From: Frischella perrara
GTDB taxonomy: Bacteria > Pseudomonadota > Gammaproteobacteria > Enterobacterales > Orbaceae
DNA length: 64,000 nt
Assembly (NCBI RefSeq): GCF_000807275.1
Contig: NZ_CP009056.1
Span: 1,551,192 to 1,615,191 of the forward strand
Direction: 5' to 3'
Part shown: piece after piece, positions 20,199-32,031 of the stretch
Layout: every line of letters begins with the position of its first letter
How positions within the stretch are numbered: position 1 is the stretch's first letter
Translations under genes and position numbers: made by a program
Notes under the pieces: generated by a model
The model's input: the letters and a program-made list of their open reading frames with translations, nothing else
What the model was told of the DNA's origin: nothing
Databases searched by the model: none

Positions 20199-21497
20199 AT
20201 GATTACTAAATTTAAACTCTTTTTAATATCTTTTTTTGTATTAGCTTATTCGGTGAGTGTACAGGCTGCACCAAAAGTTCTTGATAGTGTTGTTGCTGTA
20301 GTGAATAACAACGTAATTTTACAAAGTGAAGTAAATGAAGTATTACGCAATGTTAAGGCAAGCACTGATCCACAAAATCTACCAGATGATAAAACATTAA
20401 AACAACAAATTATTGATCGTTTAATTAATGAAAATTTAATATTACAACAAGCAAAAAAATTGAATATCACCGTTAGTGAAGAAGATATTACTGCGACAAT
20501 CAAATCAATAGCAGCTAAAAATAATATGACCGTTGATGAATTACGAAGCTACTTAGCAAGTGTCGGAATGAGTTATAGCAGCTATCGTAACAAAATATCT
20601 AATGAAATACTTATTGATCAAGCGCGTATGAATATTATCAAACAACGTATTTTTATTAGCGATAGAGAGGTTAATAATTTAGCTAACACGATTGCAAAAC
20701 AACCAAATAAAAATCGTGAAGTCAACATTAGTCATATTTTAATTGCCCTGCCTGATAGCCCGAGCAAGAAACAAATTTCAGATGCGAGTAACAAAGCCCA
20801 GAAAATTGTTGATCGTCTAAAAAATGGGGAAAACTTTGCCAAACTAGCTGCCACTTATTCTAATGATGAAAGAGCTTTGGACGGCGGTAAAATGGGATGG
20901 CATAAATTAAATGAATTACCATCCATTTTTGAAGAACGTTTAGTTCGAGCTCAAAAAAATGACATTATTGGTCCAATTCGTTCAGGTGTCGGATTTCATA
21001 TCCTAAAAGTCGAAGGAAACCATTCTGAAGCATCAAAATCAATAACAATTACCGAAGTGAATGCTCGTCATATCCTTGTAAAAACCAACGTATTAGTGAC
21101 TGATGAAATAGCAAAAAATAAAATTCAAGAAATTCGTCAATCTATAGTTAATGGTGTTTCATCTTTTGCATCAGCTGCTAAAAACTATTCAGAAGATCCA
21201 GGGTCTGCTGATAAAGGCGGAGAGTTAGGTTGGAATAATCCGGATAATTTTGATAGTAATTTCCGTTCTGCTTTATTGAAATTAAAGAAAGGTGAAATTA
21301 GTCAACCAGTTAAATCTAATTACGGTTGGCATTTAATTCAACTCATTGATAGCCGCAAGGTTGATAAAACTGAAGCTGCAATGAAAGATCAGGCTTATCG
21401 ATTAATATTTAATCGTAAATTCAGTGAAGAATTACAAGTCTGGATACAAGAACTTAGAGGCGATGCCTATATCAAAATTACAGGTGATGATAATTAG
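20199..21497 (+). CDS. surA: periplasmic chaperone and peptidyl-prolyl isomerase
   Basis: This protein (432 residues) folds outer-membrane proteins, LptD included. The ATG at 20199 begins a clear signal peptide ending SVQA before [14 protein letters not shown]. An N-terminal chaperone domain precedes two parvulin domains, the first around [13 protein letters not shown] and the second around [12 protein letters not shown]. An upstream in-frame extension overlapping lptD would bury the signal peptide and is rejected. Order lptD-surA-ksgA-apaH suggests one operon. Confidence 0.95.
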   Translation: MITKFKLFLISFFVLAYSVSVQAAPKVLDSVVAVVNNNVILQSEVNEVLRNVKASTDPQNLPDDKTLKQQIIDRLINENLILQQAKKLNITVSEEDITATIKSIAAKNNMTVDELRSYLASVGMSYSSYRNKISNEILIDQARMNIIKQRIFISDREVNNLANTIAKQPNKNREVNISHILIALPDSPSKKQISDASNKAQKIVDRLKNGENFAKLAATYSNDERALDGGKMGWHKLNELPSIFEERLVRAQKNDIIGPIRSGVGFHILKVEGNHSEASKSITITEVNARHILVKTNVLVTDEIAKNKIQEIRQSIVNGVSSFASAAKNYSEDPGSADKGGELGWNNPDNFDSNFRSALLKLKKGEISQPVKSNYGWHLIQLIDSRKVDKTEAAMKDQAYRLIFNRKFSEELQVWIQELRGDAYIKITGDDN

Positions 21498-21498
21498 T

Positions 21499-22320
21499 AT
21501 GAATAATCGAATGCATCAAGGACACTTTGCTCGTAAACGTTTTGGACAGAATTTTTTAAATGATGAAAATGTTATCGAAAATATTGTTGCTGCTATTCAA
21601 CCAAAAAAGGATCAAGCGTTAGTAGAAATTGGTCCAGGTTTAGCAGCTTTGACTTTACCCGTTAGCCAATATGTCGATCATTTGACTGTTATTGAAATTG
21701 ACCGTGATTTAGCAACCCGATTACTTGAAAATCCGTTTTTAAAAGATAAGATAAATGTTATTCAACAAGATGCCATGACAGTAGATTTTACTGCATTAGC
21801 AAATCAAATGAATCAACCATTAAGAGTCTTTGGTAATTTACCCTATAATATTTCAACACCTTTGATGTTTCATCTTTTCCAATTCACGCATGCCATTAGT
21901 GATATGCATTTTATGCTACAAAAAGAAGTAGTGAATCGGTTAGTTGCTGCACCAAATTCAAAAGCCTATGGGCGATTAAGTGTTATGGCACAATATTATT
22001 GTCAAATTATTCCTGTATTAGAGGTTCCGCCTTATGCATTCAAACCTGCACCAAAAGTTGATTCTGCCGTTGTGAAATTGATTCCTTATAAGAGTTTACC
22101 TCATCCTGTTAATGATATTCGCGCTCTATCGCGAATTACAACTGAAGCATTTAACCAGCGTCGCAAGACAATCCGTAATAGTTTAAGTAATATCTTTTCT
22201 GCAGAATCTTTAACTAATCTAGGCATTGATTTAGACGCTCGGGCTGAAAATCTTAGCGTCGAACAATACTGCCAGCTTGCTAACGCCTATAGTAAAACCT
22301 ATAGTATAATGAGTGAATAA
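21499..22320 (+). CDS. rsmA (ksgA): 16S rRNA dimethyladenosine transferase
   Basis: This protein (273 residues) methylates the two adjacent adenines in helix 45 of 16S rRNA with S-adenosylmethionine. The start [20 protein letters not shown] aligns with E. coli KsgA, fixing the ATG at 21499, one base after the surA stop. The SAM motif is [11 protein letters not shown] and the catalytic motif is NLPYNIS. In E. coli pdxA lies between surA and ksgA; it is absent here. Confidence 0.96.
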   Translation: MNNRMHQGHFARKRFGQNFLNDENVIENIVAAIQPKKDQALVEIGPGLAALTLPVSQYVDHLTVIEIDRDLATRLLENPFLKDKINVIQQDAMTVDFTALANQMNQPLRVFGNLPYNISTPLMFHLFQFTHAISDMHFMLQKEVVNRLVAAPNSKAYGRLSVMAQYYCQIIPVLEVPPYAFKPAPKVDSAVVKLIPYKSLPHPVNDIRALSRITTEAFNQRRKTIRNSLSNIFSAESLTNLGIDLDARAENLSVEQYCQLANAYSKTYSIMSE

Positions 22321-22322
22321 TT

Positions 22323-23132
22323 ATGGCTAATCTACTAATTGGTGATATTCATGGTTGTTATTATGAATTTATGCGTGTTTTAGAAAAAGCCGGTTTTAGT
22401 TCAACTGATACAATCTGGTTAACTGGTGATCTTGTCGCTCGGGGACCAGATTCATTATCTGTGTTACGTTTTGTAAAACAACATAGTGATCAGATTAGAT
22501 TGACATTAGGCAATCATGATATTCATCTATTAGCTGTTTATGCAGGTATTACTAAAATTAGTAAAAAAGATCATACAGAACAAATTTTCAATGCTTCTGA
22601 TTGCGATGAACTAATTAACTGGTTGCGACGCCAACCCTTATTACAAATTGATGAAGAGCTTAATTTAATTATGGCACATGCTGGTATTTCACCACAATGG
22701 GATTTACCTACTGCTATCAAATGTGCTAAAGATCTTAGTTCTATATTATCTAGCGATACTTATCCACTCTTTCTAGATTCAATGTATGGTGATTTTCCTG
22801 ATAGTTGGAGTGACGATCTACAAGGTTTAGATCGATTACGTTTCATTGCTAATGCATTTACTCGTATGCGATATTGTTATGATGATGGGCGACTTGATTT
22901 TTACTGTAAAGATGCCGTGGAAGATGCACCAAGTAAACTTAAACCATGGTTTATGTTACCGCGTAAAATACCTGAACAATATAGCATTGTTTTTGGGCAT
23001 TGGGCTTCTTTAAAAGGTAAAGGTACTCCCGATAATGTCTACGGATTAGATACAGGATGCTGTTGGGGGGGGAAATTGACCTGCTTGCGCTGGGAAGATA
23101 AACAGTATTTTCATAAACGTCATCATAAGTAG
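22323..23132 (+). CDS. apaH: diadenosine tetraphosphatase (symmetrical)
   Basis: This 269-residue metallophosphatase hydrolyses Ap4A to two ADP. The metal-binding motifs [17 protein letters not shown] and GNHDIHLL are intact. It starts 2 bases after ksgA, so it is cotranscribed. The apaG gene that normally sits between ksgA and apaH is missing. Confidence 0.95.
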   Translation: MANLLIGDIHGCYYEFMRVLEKAGFSSTDTIWLTGDLVARGPDSLSVLRFVKQHSDQIRLTLGNHDIHLLAVYAGITKISKKDHTEQIFNASDCDELINWLRRQPLLQIDEELNLIMAHAGISPQWDLPTAIKCAKDLSSILSSDTYPLFLDSMYGDFPDSWSDDLQGLDRLRFIANAFTRMRYCYDDGRLDFYCKDAVEDAPSKLKPWFMLPRKIPEQYSIVFGHWASLKGKGTPDNVYGLDTGCCWGGKLTCLRWEDKQYFHKRHHK

Positions 23133-23207
23133 TTGAAAGAAGAGTATGCTTTTACAATAAGTCGCAACACTCAAATTTAATAATTCAATTTTACTATGAC
23201 CTCTAAT

Positions 23208-23250
23208 TTATCGCCTAATATCTTCAATATTAGGCGATTTGCTTTATCTT
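23208..23250 (+). terminator. terminator of the lptD-surA-ksgA-apaH operon
   Basis: A perfect 12-bp stem, ATCGCCTAATAT/ATATTAGGCGAT, with a CTTCA loop, is followed by a T-rich run. Confidence 0.85.
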
Positions 23251-23365
23251 TATTATAATAATTTATCAGTTATATATAAAACCTGTTTAATAATTTAATT
23301 ACACGGGTGTTTTTTTAGCATTATGAAGTTATACTTATTAAACTTAATTAAAATAAGGATTGTGT

Positions 23366-25201
23366 ATGTTTATTTGGCGCATTATTCGTACTGGGCTTAA
23401 ATATATTTGGAAGACAATTAATACAGTAAGAATCATTACTTTAAATTTGGTCTTTTTTTTCATCCTCTTTATGGTAATTGGATTAAGTGGATCAAATATA
23501 AGTCCTCAATCGGGCATTTTAGTTCTTGATATTGAAGGTGTTCTTGTTGATTCAACCAATATGGACCCAAATTTCTATCAATTAAGCAGAAAATTAAGTG
23601 GTAACAAAGTTGATCCAGCACGTGAAAACAATTTGTTTGAAATCACACAAAAAATAGATCAAGCTGCCACAGATCCCAATATAAAAGGAATCGTTCTAAA
23701 ATTAGATAATTTTGATGGCGGTTCCCTTCCTTCTCTTGAATATTTAGCTAAATATTTAAAAAAATTTAAAGCCACAGGAAAACCAATTTACGCCTACGGA
23801 AGTAGCTATAATCAAAAACAATATTATTTGGCAAGCCTAGCCAATAAAATTTATTTATCTAACTTTGGTTCTGTTGAGCTTTATGGTTTGGCTGCTAATA
23901 ATTTTTACTTTAAATCGTTGTTGGATAATTTAAAAATTAAAACACATGTTTTTAGAGTTGGAACATATAAATCAGCTGTTGAACCTTATATCCGTAATGA
24001 TATGTCAAAAGAGGCAAAGGAAAATACTCGTCGTTGGTTAACTTCCATGTGGAAAAATTACTTAAATGATATTTCCGATTCTCGAGGAAAACCTGCTGGT
24101 TCTTTATCCCCTAAAGCTAATACATTAATAGAGCGTTTGAAAGCTGTTTCAGGAAATATGACTGAGTATGCTTTAGAAAATAATATTGTCGACACAGTTG
24201 TTTCAGATTATGAATTTGAACAAGAAATGCATTCACAATTTAAAACAAGCGATTCTGTGAGTATTTATGATTATCAGCTCAATGCTAAAGCTATGCAATC
24301 ATTTGAACCAAATTCACCAGCAACTCACCATAAACCATTAATTGCTGTTGTGTTTGTTAATGGTACAATTTCACAAGGCAATAGTAGTGAAATGATTGTA
24401 GGCAGTAATTCTATTACTAAGCAACTAAGAGCATTAGGTAATGATAAAAGTGTTCGCGCTGTAGTTTTACGAATCAATAGCCCAGGCGGAAGTGTTAATG
24501 GTTCAGAAGAAATTCGTTCTGAATTAGCAGCATTAAGGGAAAAAGACATTCCTGTTGTTGTTTCTATGGGGGGAATGGCTGCATCAGGAGGCTATTGGAT
24601 TGCAACAGAATCAGATTATATCTATTCAAGTGCCAATACTATAACTGGATCAATTGGTATTTTTGGCATTTTACCAAATTTTGAAGGGACCTTAAATAAT
24701 ATTGGCATTAATTCTGATGGCGTAGCGACTTCACCATTGGCGGGGGTCACAATGACCAAAGAAATACCAGAACAGTTTAGTCAGTTGATGCAAATGAGTG
24801 TTAACAATGGTTATGATAATTTTCTATCTATTGTTTCACAAGCTCGAAATATGAATTATGATGATGTTGATAAAATTGCTCAAGGTCAAGTTTGGTTAGG
24901 TGAAGAAGCGCTAAAAATAGGATTAGTTGATGAAATCGGTGATATTGACAATGCCATTCAAAAAGCAGCAACTATAGCAGGTGTTTCTGATTATACTGTG
25001 ACATGGCAAAAACAAGAAGCTGATTTATTTAGCTCAATTCTCAATAATTATTCAGCCATTTTACCTAATACATTAACTCAATTGATTTATAACGAGTTAC
25101 CTGCAGCAAAACAATTTAAAGAACAAATAACTATTTGGAATAGCTTAAATAAAGCACAAAATAGATATGTTTACTGTTTAAGTTGTGCTGATGTCAAATA
25201 A
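23366..25201 (+). CDS. sppA: signal peptide peptidase (protease IV)
   Basis: This protein of about 611 residues degrades cleaved signal peptides at the periplasmic face of the inner membrane. It has one N-terminal membrane anchor (about 24-44) and two tandem peptidase S49 domains, the long 67K form. The Lys/Ser catalytic elements appear as RVGTYKSAVEPY in the first half and SMGGMAASGGYW in the second. The ATG at 23366 has AAGGA at a good distance; a TTG two codons upstream is less likely. A terminator follows at once. Confidence 0.94.
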   Translation: MFIWRIIRTGLKYIWKTINTVRIITLNLVFFFILFMVIGLSGSNISPQSGILVLDIEGVLVDSTNMDPNFYQLSRKLSGNKVDPARENNLFEITQKIDQAATDPNIKGIVLKLDNFDGGSLPSLEYLAKYLKKFKATGKPIYAYGSSYNQKQYYLASLANKIYLSNFGSVELYGLAANNFYFKSLLDNLKIKTHVFRVGTYKSAVEPYIRNDMSKEAKENTRRWLTSMWKNYLNDISDSRGKPAGSLSPKANTLIERLKAVSGNMTEYALENNIVDTVVSDYEFEQEMHSQFKTSDSVSIYDYQLNAKAMQSFEPNSPATHHKPLIAVVFVNGTISQGNSSEMIVGSNSITKQLRALGNDKSVRAVVLRINSPGGSVNGSEEIRSELAALREKDIPVVVSMGGMAASGGYWIATESDYIYSSANTITGSIGIFGILPNFEGTLNNIGINSDGVATSPLAGVTMTKEIPEQFSQLMQMSVNNGYDNFLSIVSQARNMNYDDVDKIAQGQVWLGEEALKIGLVDEIGDIDNAIQKAATIAGVSDYTVTWQKQEADLFSSILNNYSAILPNTLTQLIYNELPAAKQFKEQITIWNSLNKAQNRYVYCLSCADVK

Positions 25202-25215
25202 TTATTTTAATTAAC

Positions 25216-25246
25216 TAAAAGGGCTTCATTTAAAGCCCTTTTTTAA
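25216..25246. terminator. terminator between sppA and asnA
   Basis: Stem AAAGGGCTT/AAAGCCCTT with flanking A and T tracts; it serves both converging genes. Confidence 0.88.
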
Positions 25247-25271
25247 TAACTATGGTTTTATTTTGTATGAT

Positions 25272-26264
25272 TTAAAGTAAATCAGAATAGTTTTGTGTGG
25301 TTTGTGCATCCCATACACTTGATTGCACTTGTCCGATGTGTTTACATTGCAAAAGTAGCATGACTAATCTTGATTGACCAATGCCTCCTCCAATTGTAGG
25401 TAGTAGTGTTCCATTGATAAGTGCTTGATGCCAAGGTAAATTCAGCCGATCTTCATCATTAGTACTCTGTAATTGTTTTTGTAATGCTTTCGCATCAACC
25501 CGAATTCCCATAGAAGAAATTTCAAAAGCACTGTTTAAAATTGGATTCCAAACCACAATATCTCCATTTAAACCATAGTGTCCCTCTTCATTTTTTGTAG
25601 ACCAATCATCATAATCCGGCGCACGTACATCATGTTTTTGATTGTTAGATAACACACCACCAATTCCGATAATGAAAACTGCGCCCAGTTCTTTAGCAAT
25701 CGCATTTTCCCGCTCTTTAGCAGATAAATTAGGATAGCGTTTAAGCAGACTTTCACTATCAATAAATTGTATATTTTCAGGCAAAAAAGACTTTAATCCA
25801 TATTTTTCCGCTACGATAAGCTCAGTTTGTTTAATTGCTGTATATATTTGCTTAACAGTAGATTTTAAAAAAGCAATGTTTCTATCCTCAGGAGCAATGA
25901 CTTTTTCCCAATCCCATTGGTCAACGTATACAGAATGAATTGGTGTTAACACGTCTTCATCAGGACGTAATGCTTTCATATTCGCATATAGCCCCTCCCC
26001 TACGGCAAAATGAAATTGGCTTAGAATTTTACGTTTCCATTTAGCTAATGAATGAACGACTTCAAATTTTGCATTGGCAATACTTTTTATATTAACTTGT
26101 ACCGCTTTTTCGTGACCGGATAAATTATCCTGAATACCATCCCCAATTCTGCTCAAAATAGGAGCTTGTACTTCAATTAAATTAAGCTGATTAGAAAGTT
26201 GTTGAGAAAAATATGTTTTTACAAAGGCAATTTGATTTTGTAATTGTTTATATGAAGATTGCAT
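25272..26264 (-). CDS. asnA: asparagine synthetase A (ammonia-dependent)
   Basis: This 330-residue class II aminoacyl-tRNA-synthetase-like enzyme makes asparagine from aspartate, ammonia and ATP. Core blocks [45 protein letters not shown] and [11 protein letters not shown] match E. coli AsnA. The ATG at 26264 has AAGGAG 5 bases upstream, so it is preferred to an in-frame start 15 bases earlier. Confidence 0.96.
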   Translation of the reverse strand: MQSSYKQLQNQIAFVKTYFSQQLSNQLNLIEVQAPILSRIGDGIQDNLSGHEKAVQVNIKSIANAKFEVVHSLAKWKRKILSQFHFAVGEGLYANMKALRPDEDVLTPIHSVYVDQWDWEKVIAPEDRNIAFLKSTVKQIYTAIKQTELIVAEKYGLKSFLPENIQFIDSESLLKRYPNLSAKERENAIAKELGAVFIIGIGGVLSNNQKHDVRAPDYDDWSTKNEEGHYGLNGDIVVWNPILNSAFEISSMGIRVDAKALQKQLQSTNDEDRLNLPWHQALINGTLLPTIGGGIGQSRLVMLLLQCKHIGQVQSSVWDAQTTQNYSDLL

Positions 26265-26279
26265 ACGACTCCTTAACAA

Positions 26280-26636
26280 GATTGCTTCAATACATAAGTA
26301 TAACGATAATTTTAAATCGAATTATTAATAGGTCATAGAAACCTAATCAATAACTATAATTATTATGTACATTACCATAAACGAGAATACGTAATTATTC
26401 AAATTAATCTCATTTATCTTATTATTGAAAAAATAAACTTTATATTATTAATGCAAAAATGCTTTGTTATCGCTTAGCTTCAATTAACCAACACACTTTG
26501 TGTTGTTAAATCTTTGCGATAAATATACAGAATCCGTATTAAATAGATGAACTTTTGACAAGTTATTATTATAGAAAGTAAAAAGACACCGAAAATCGGT
26601 GCCTCTTTTTAGATACATAAATTTATATTAAAAAAA
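26280..26636. other. intergenic region between asnA and fabB
   Basis: AT-rich, no gene seen. It holds the asnA promoter, a small hairpin CAACACA-CTT-TGTGTTG at 26489-26505, and the fabB terminator listed separately. Confidence 0.5.
26582..26612 (-). terminator. fabB terminator
   Basis: On the minus strand, stem GGCACCGA-TTTT-CGGTGTC is followed by TTTTT, 25 bases past the fabB stop. Confidence 0.88.
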
Positions 26637-27848
26637 TTACTTATTGTATTTTCTTAAAACGATTGCGGCGTTTGTACCACCAAAACCAAAACTATTAGAC
26701 ATAACGGTAGTTAATTCTCTTTCGGTTGGTTTGGTTACAATGTTCATGCCAATTGCAGCTTCATCTAATTCATCCACATTAATACTTGGCGCAATAAAAT
26801 TATTTTGTAACATCAATAAGCTAAAAATAACTTCTTGAGCTCCTGTTGCACTTAATGAATGCCCAGTCATTGATTTAGTAGAAGAAATAGCAGGTACATT
26901 TTCACCGAAAACTTGTTTAATTGCCCATAGCTCTTTCACATCACCAACAGGTGTTGATGTACCATGGGTATTAATATAATCAATTGGAGTGTCAACACTT
27001 TCAATAGCAAGCTGCATACAACGTACCGCACCTTCACCTGAAGGAGAAACCATATCGTAACCATCAGAGGTAGCGCCATAACCCACAATTTCACCATAAA
27101 TATGTGCACCACGTGCTAAAGCATGCTCAAGTTCTTCAACTACAACCATACCTGCACCACCAGCAATAACAAAACCATCACGATTACTGTCATATGCACG
27201 CGATGCTTTTTCAGGGGTATCATTATATTTTGTAGATAGTGCACCCATAGCATCAAATTCACATGACATTTCCCAAGTTAGTTCTTCACCACCGCCGGCA
27301 AACACAATATCTTGCTTTCCTAATTGAATTAATTCTGCTGCATGACCAATACAATGTACCGAAGTTGCACAAGCAGAAGTCATTGAATAGCTTACACCTT
27401 TAATTTTGAATGGTGTAGCCAAACAAGCAGAAATAGCCGAAGACATTGATTTTGTAACAGCGTAAGGACCAACACCACGTAATCCTTTTTCTTTCATGCC
27501 TGCGACAACTGCATATTGTGTTTTAGTCGAACCACCATAACCGGTAATAAGACCTGTTCTTGGATTAGAAACCATTTCCGGTGAAAGTTGAGCATCTTCA
27601 ATTGCTTGTTGTAATGCTAAGTAACCATAAATTGAAGCATCATTCATAAAACGTACCACTTTACGATCAATTAAACCAGTGGTATCAAGTTTAACATTAC
27701 CGCACACATGGCTACGCATGCCACTATCTTTCATTTCCTGAGAGAAAGTGATTCCACTTTTCCCAATTTTTAGAGCTTCTAATACCTCTTTAGTATTGTT
27801 CCCAATACTTGATAAAATTCCTAAACCTGTAATAACAACTCTTTTCAT
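26637..27848 (-). CDS. fabB: 3-oxoacyl-ACP synthase I
   Basis: This 403-residue condensing enzyme of fatty-acid synthesis is needed for unsaturated fatty acids. The active site is intact: Cys in [12 protein letters not shown], His in [11 protein letters not shown], His in [14 protein letters not shown]. The start [16 protein letters not shown] matches E. coli FabB; an 11-residue upstream extension is not conserved. It is the housekeeping ketosynthase and is distinct from the second one in the island (49914-51170). Confidence 0.95.
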   Translation of the reverse strand: MKRVVITGLGILSSIGNNTKEVLEALKIGKSGITFSQEMKDSGMRSHVCGNVKLDTTGLIDRKVVRFMNDASIYGYLALQQAIEDAQLSPEMVSNPRTGLITGYGGSTKTQYAVVAGMKEKGLRGVGPYAVTKSMSSAISACLATPFKIKGVSYSMTSACATSVHCIGHAAELIQLGKQDIVFAGGGEELTWEMSCEFDAMGALSTKYNDTPEKASRAYDSNRDGFVIAGGAGMVVVEELEHALARGAHIYGEIVGYGATSDGYDMVSPSGEGAVRCMQLAIESVDTPIDYINTHGTSTPVGDVKELWAIKQVFGENVPAISSTKSMTGHSLSATGAQEVIFSLLMLQNNFIAPSINVDELDEAAIGMNIVTKPTERELTTVMSNSFGFGGTNAAIVLRKYNK

Positions 27849-28108
27849 GTAATACTTTGCTCCCAAAGAAACATTTGTCATATGATAAATCGCGCTAATT
27901 ATAGCTTACACTTGTAAGCTGAACAACTATATTTAGTACTTTTTGAAAATCAATTTTGTTTCTATCTCTAAAAATAGCATTAATAGTCTCTTTATTTAGA
28001 CTTACAATTTTTTATATAACCTATATGAAGCGTTTGGGATATTTGGTTACTCTCGTAATAATATGCTAAAATGAGCGCAGATTTTTGTTAGAATTTATGA
28101 GGATTATT

Positions 28109-28423
28109 TTGCAGCAGTCACTTCAAGAATTTATTATCGATAAAATTGATGATCTTAAAGGAAAAAATATTACTTTATTAGATGTTCAAGGTAAATCAAG
28201 TATTACCGATTATATGGTAGTTTGTACCGGTACTTCTAATCGCCATGTCAGTTCCATAGCAAATCACTTATTGGATGAAGCAAAAAAACATGGTTATCTG
28301 GTATTAGGTGCCGAAGGACAAAACGATGCTGATTGGGTTGTGGTCGATTTCGACTCTGTTATGGTTCATATTATGCAAGAAGAAAGTCGTCAGCTTTATG
28401 AACTTGAAAAGCTCTGGAGCTAA
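28109..28423 (+). CDS. rsfS: ribosomal silencing factor
   Basis: This protein (104 residues) binds L14 on the large subunit and blocks subunit joining under starvation. The sequence [27 protein letters not shown] is near-identical in pattern to E. coli RsfS (YbeB). The start is taken as TTG at 28109 ([10 protein letters not shown]), which follows AGGA and aligns with the family N-terminus; an upstream in-frame start would add 8 unconserved residues. It is cotranscribed with rlmH. Confidence 0.93.
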   Translation: MQQSLQEFIIDKIDDLKGKNITLLDVQGKSSITDYMVVCTGTSNRHVSSIANHLLDEAKKHGYLVLGAEGQNDADWVVVDFDSVMVHIMQEESRQLYELEKLWS

Positions 28424-28428
28424 GATTA

Positions 28429-28899
28429 GTGAAGCTTCAACTTATCGCAGTTGGTACTAAGATGCCACAATGGGTAACAACTGCTTTTAAAGAGTATTGT
28501 TCCCGTTTTCCTAAAGATATGCCTTTAGAACTTATTGAGATTCCAGCAGGAAAAAGAACCAAAAATGCTGATATCACAAGGATTTTAGATAAAGAAGGCG
28601 AACAAATGCTTGCTAATTGTGGAAAAGGTAATCGTATTGTAACTCTTGATATTCCTGGTAAGCCTTTAACAAGCGAAAATTTGTCAAATGAATTAGAAAA
28701 ATGGAAAATTGATGGGCGCGATGTCAGTTTATTGATTGGGGGACCAGAAGGATTATCGCCTGCATGTAAAACCGCTGCTCATCAAAGTTGGTCATTATCG
28801 CCATTAACCCTGCCCCATCCATTAGTGAGAGTTATTGTTGCCGAGAGTCTCTATCGCGCATGGAGCATTAACACTAACCACCCTTATCATAGAGAATAA
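28429..28899 (+). CDS. rlmH: 23S rRNA pseudouridine1915 N3-methyltransferase
   Basis: This 156-residue SPOUT methyltransferase acts on helix 69 of assembled ribosomes. It starts with GTG, 5 bases after rsfS. The motifs [10 protein letters not shown] and [20 protein letters not shown] form the SAM knot, and the C-terminus NHPYHRE is the invariant family ending. Confidence 0.97.
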   Translation: MKLQLIAVGTKMPQWVTTAFKEYCSRFPKDMPLELIEIPAGKRTKNADITRILDKEGEQMLANCGKGNRIVTLDIPGKPLTSENLSNELEKWKIDGRDVSLLIGGPEGLSPACKTAAHQSWSLSPLTLPHPLVRVIVAESLYRAWSINTNHPYHRE

Positions 28900-28907
28900 G
28901 CGATAAT

Positions 28908-29366
28908 ATGGATAAAATTATTTTAGATTTACAGATAGCTACTTCTGATAGCAATGATATCCCATCACAAGATAAAATACAGCAATGGTTAACCTTCATA
29001 TTACCGCAATTTGTAAATGAAGCAGAACTAACAATCAGAATTGTTGATGAGCAAGAAAGCCAATATCTTAATAACCTTTATCGTCATAAGGATAGACCAA
29101 CAAATGTGCTTTCCTTTCCTTTTGAATCACCCGTAGAAATGGAAACCCCGTTATTAGGTGATTTAGTAATCTGTAAACAAATCGTTCAAAAAGAGGCGCT
29201 AGAGCAAAACAAATCATTAGAGTCACACTGGGCGCATATGATAGTACATGGTTGCTTACATTTATTGGGTTATGATCATATTGATGATAATGAAGCGCAA
29301 GAAATGGAGTCTATTGAAATCGACATCATGGCAGCTTTAGGTTTTGCTAATCCCTATGAGACTTAA
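28908..29366 (+). CDS. ybeY: rRNA maturation endoribonuclease
   Basis: This 152-residue zinc-dependent RNase is used in 16S 3'-end maturation and quality control. The metal site [21 protein letters not shown] is intact. It follows rlmH by 8 bases, unlike E. coli, where ybeY lies after miaB-ybeZ. Confidence 0.95.
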   Translation: MDKIILDLQIATSDSNDIPSQDKIQQWLTFILPQFVNEAELTIRIVDEQESQYLNNLYRHKDRPTNVLSFPFESPVEMETPLLGDLVICKQIVQKEALEQNKSLESHWAHMIVHGCLHLLGYDHIDDNEAQEMESIEIDIMAALGFANPYET

Positions 29367-29604
29367 TAAATATATCAGCTCAAACAACAAATATATTAAA
29401 AAAATGGAATGAAAAATTAATATTATTACTGGGCACAACAGAGTAAGAAATAACTCGATTGTTGCAGTTATCTAATGATATTGTTATCATTTCAATATAT
29501 TTATATTGTTAATATAATAAACAAAGTAATGATTGTGAATAATATTAACGATGTAGAACTTAAATCAAAAAGAGTCAGTAACCTTTTGGAAGGAATAATA
29601 TAAA

Positions 29605-30471
29605 ATGGTCGATGATAATCACCGGCGATCTAAAAGAAAGTTAACGCTATGGCTAAATCAATTATTCAGTTCAGAACCTCAAAATAGAGATGAACTGATC
29701 ACTTTAATTCGGGAAGCTCAAGAAAACCAATTAATTGATCCTGATACACTGGACATGATAGAAGGTGTAATGGATATTGCTGAACAACGTGTCAGAGATA
29801 TCATGATACCCCGAACTCAAATTGTTCCAATCAAACTAAATTACACTTTAACTGAATGTTTAAATATTATTTTCGAATATGGACATTCCCGTTATCCCGT
29901 TATCAGCGATGATCGTGATCATATTGAAGGTATTTTGCTAGCAAAAGATCTTTTAATATTTATGCAACAAGGTAATGAGTCTTTCGATCTTAAAAAGATT
30001 TTACGTCCAGCCGTTATCGTGCCTGAGGGTAAGCGCGTTGATCATATGTTGAAAGAATTTAGAATGCAACGTTACCATATGGCAATAGCTATTGATGAGT
30101 TTGGTGGAGTATCTGGTTTAGTCACAATTGAAGATATTTTAGAACTCATTGTCGGTGACATTGAAGATGAATACGATGAAATAGAAGATCGTAACATTCG
30201 TAAGCTCTCCCCATCGGTCTTTACTGTTAAAGCTTTAACCACCATTGAAGATTTTAATGAGATTTTTTCAACTCATTTTAGTGATGAAGATGTTGATACC
30301 ATCGGTGGTTTGGTAATGCAGTATTTTGGACGATTACCTGTCAAAGGTGAAACAGTTACTATAGAAGGCTATCAATTTAAAGTTGCATTGGCTGACAAAC
30401 GACGCATTATCCAATTACATGTTACTTTGCCCGACAATGCCCCCGAGCCGGATTTAGAGAAACAAAACTAA
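29605..30471 (+). CDS. corC (ybeX): CBS-domain protein CorC/YbeX
   Basis: This 288-residue cytoplasmic protein has two CBS domains (about 65-190) and a C-terminal CorC/HlyC transporter-associated domain (about 205-280). It is linked to magnesium/cobalt efflux or ribosome metabolism in relatives. GGAAGG before the ATG is a good ribosome site. It is followed directly by lnt, the E. coli order. Confidence 0.93.
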   Translation: MVDDNHRRSKRKLTLWLNQLFSSEPQNRDELITLIREAQENQLIDPDTLDMIEGVMDIAEQRVRDIMIPRTQIVPIKLNYTLTECLNIIFEYGHSRYPVISDDRDHIEGILLAKDLLIFMQQGNESFDLKKILRPAVIVPEGKRVDHMLKEFRMQRYHMAIAIDEFGGVSGLVTIEDILELIVGDIEDEYDEIEDRNIRKLSPSVFTVKALTTIEDFNEIFSTHFSDEDVDTIGGLVMQYFGRLPVKGETVTIEGYQFKVALADKRRIIQLHVTLPDNAPEPDLEKQN

Positions 30472-32031
30472 ATGATTAAGCAAGTAATGATACCACGTAT
30501 ATTGGCTATTCTACTTGGTGCCATAGCCGTTTTTAGCTACGCTCCTTTTCATTATTCATTGCTTGCTTTCTTCTCTTATACCGGACTTTTACTATTAATT
30601 GCTGATAAAACCATAAAGCAAGCTGCTATAATTGGATTATGTTGGGGTATCGGCTACTTTAGTTCTGGAGTACATTGGGTATATATTAGCATTAAACAAT
30701 ATGGCGAATTACCTACCATCATCGCGTTATTGATATTAGCCTTACTTATTCTTTATTTGTCCATTTATCCTTTAATATTTAGCTTATTACTCAGATTATT
30801 TCGCAAATTTGCACCTGCTTATTCAATCAAACAATTGGTATTTTTAGCACCCGTAATTTGGCAATTTACTGAATTCTTACGTGGATATATTCTTGGTGGT
30901 TTTTCATGGTTGCAATTTGGCTATAGTCAAATTGATTCCCCCCTAAAAGGATTATTTCCACTAATAGGGATTGATGGTGTTAATATTACCTTCAGTTGTT
31001 TATGTGGTTTATTAGCGTATTTAAGCTATCATTTATTCTGCACTATTCAAAATAAAAAACTAACATTAGCTAAAATGCACTTTTTTAATGCATCAATTGC
31101 ACTATTGGTAGTTTACTTTGCACCATTACTGTTCAGTTTAACCTCATGGACTCACCCAGATCATTCTCGTCAGGTTAATATTGCTTTAATTCAAGGTAAT
31201 ATTGCTCAATCATTAAAATGGAATCGGACACAGTTAAATCAAACACTCACAACCTATTATTCATTAACTAATTCTGTAATTAAATCAAATGATATCGTTA
31301 TCTGGCCTGAAGCTGCTATAACCGATTTAGAAACTGAACAACAACTTTACCTTAAAGATATTGATCACATAGCAAGAGAGAATAATAGTTCCGTTGCCGT
31401 CGGTATCATTGATCTTAAATATCAACAAGATAATTATGATATATATAATAGTTTAATTGTTTTGGGAGACAAAAAACCTTATCAATATCCTACAAGTAAC
31501 CGTTATCTGAAACACCATCTCGTGCCTTTTGGTGAATATATTCCTTTACAATCGTTGCTGGAACCTATATCAAGTTTACTCAATATTCCAATGTCGTCTA
31601 TGTCTTCTGGAGCAAAAATTCAAAAGCCATTGATTATGCAAGGTCTTAAATTCACTACAGTAATTTGCTATGAAGCGATTTTGTCAGATTTAGTTTTAGA
31701 GAATTTCAATAGCGATAGTGATTTCATTTTAACAGTCTCTAATGATGCTTGGTTTGGTGATTCAATTGGACCATGGCAACATTTACAAATGGTACAGGCA
31801 AGAGCACTCGAATTTGGTAGAAACGTAATTCGAAGCACCAATAACGGCATAACAGCTTTCATTGATTCTCATGGCAATATTATTAAACAAGCACCACAAT
31901 TTGAAACCACCACTCTAAGTATGAAATTATCTCCAAGCCAAGGGCTAACACCTTATGCAACATGGGGAAAATTACCTTATATAATATTATTAGGTTTACT
32001 GCTCTCTTTATTCATTATCAAAATAAAATAA
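30472..32031 (+). CDS. lnt: apolipoprotein N-acyltransferase
   Basis: This 519-residue inner-membrane enzyme adds the third acyl chain to lipoproteins. Six to eight N-terminal membrane helices precede a periplasmic nitrilase-like domain. Its catalytic triad appears as Glu in WPEAAI, Lys in KHHLVPFGEYIP and Cys in VICYEAIL. The ATG directly abuts the corC stop, so translation is coupled. Confidence 0.95.
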   Translation: MIKQVMIPRILAILLGAIAVFSYAPFHYSLLAFFSYTGLLLLIADKTIKQAAIIGLCWGIGYFSSGVHWVYISIKQYGELPTIIALLILALLILYLSIYPLIFSLLLRLFRKFAPAYSIKQLVFLAPVIWQFTEFLRGYILGGFSWLQFGYSQIDSPLKGLFPLIGIDGVNITFSCLCGLLAYLSYHLFCTIQNKKLTLAKMHFFNASIALLVVYFAPLLFSLTSWTHPDHSRQVNIALIQGNIAQSLKWNRTQLNQTLTTYYSLTNSVIKSNDIVIWPEAAITDLETEQQLYLKDIDHIARENNSSVAVGIIDLKYQQDNYDIYNSLIVLGDKKPYQYPTSNRYLKHHLVPFGEYIPLQSLLEPISSLLNIPMSSMSSGAKIQKPLIMQGLKFTTVICYEAILSDLVLENFNSDSDFILTVSNDAWFGDSIGPWQHLQMVQARALEFGRNVIRSTNNGITAFIDSHGNIIKQAPQFETTTLSMKLSPSQGLTPYATWGKLPYIILLGLLLSLFIIKIK

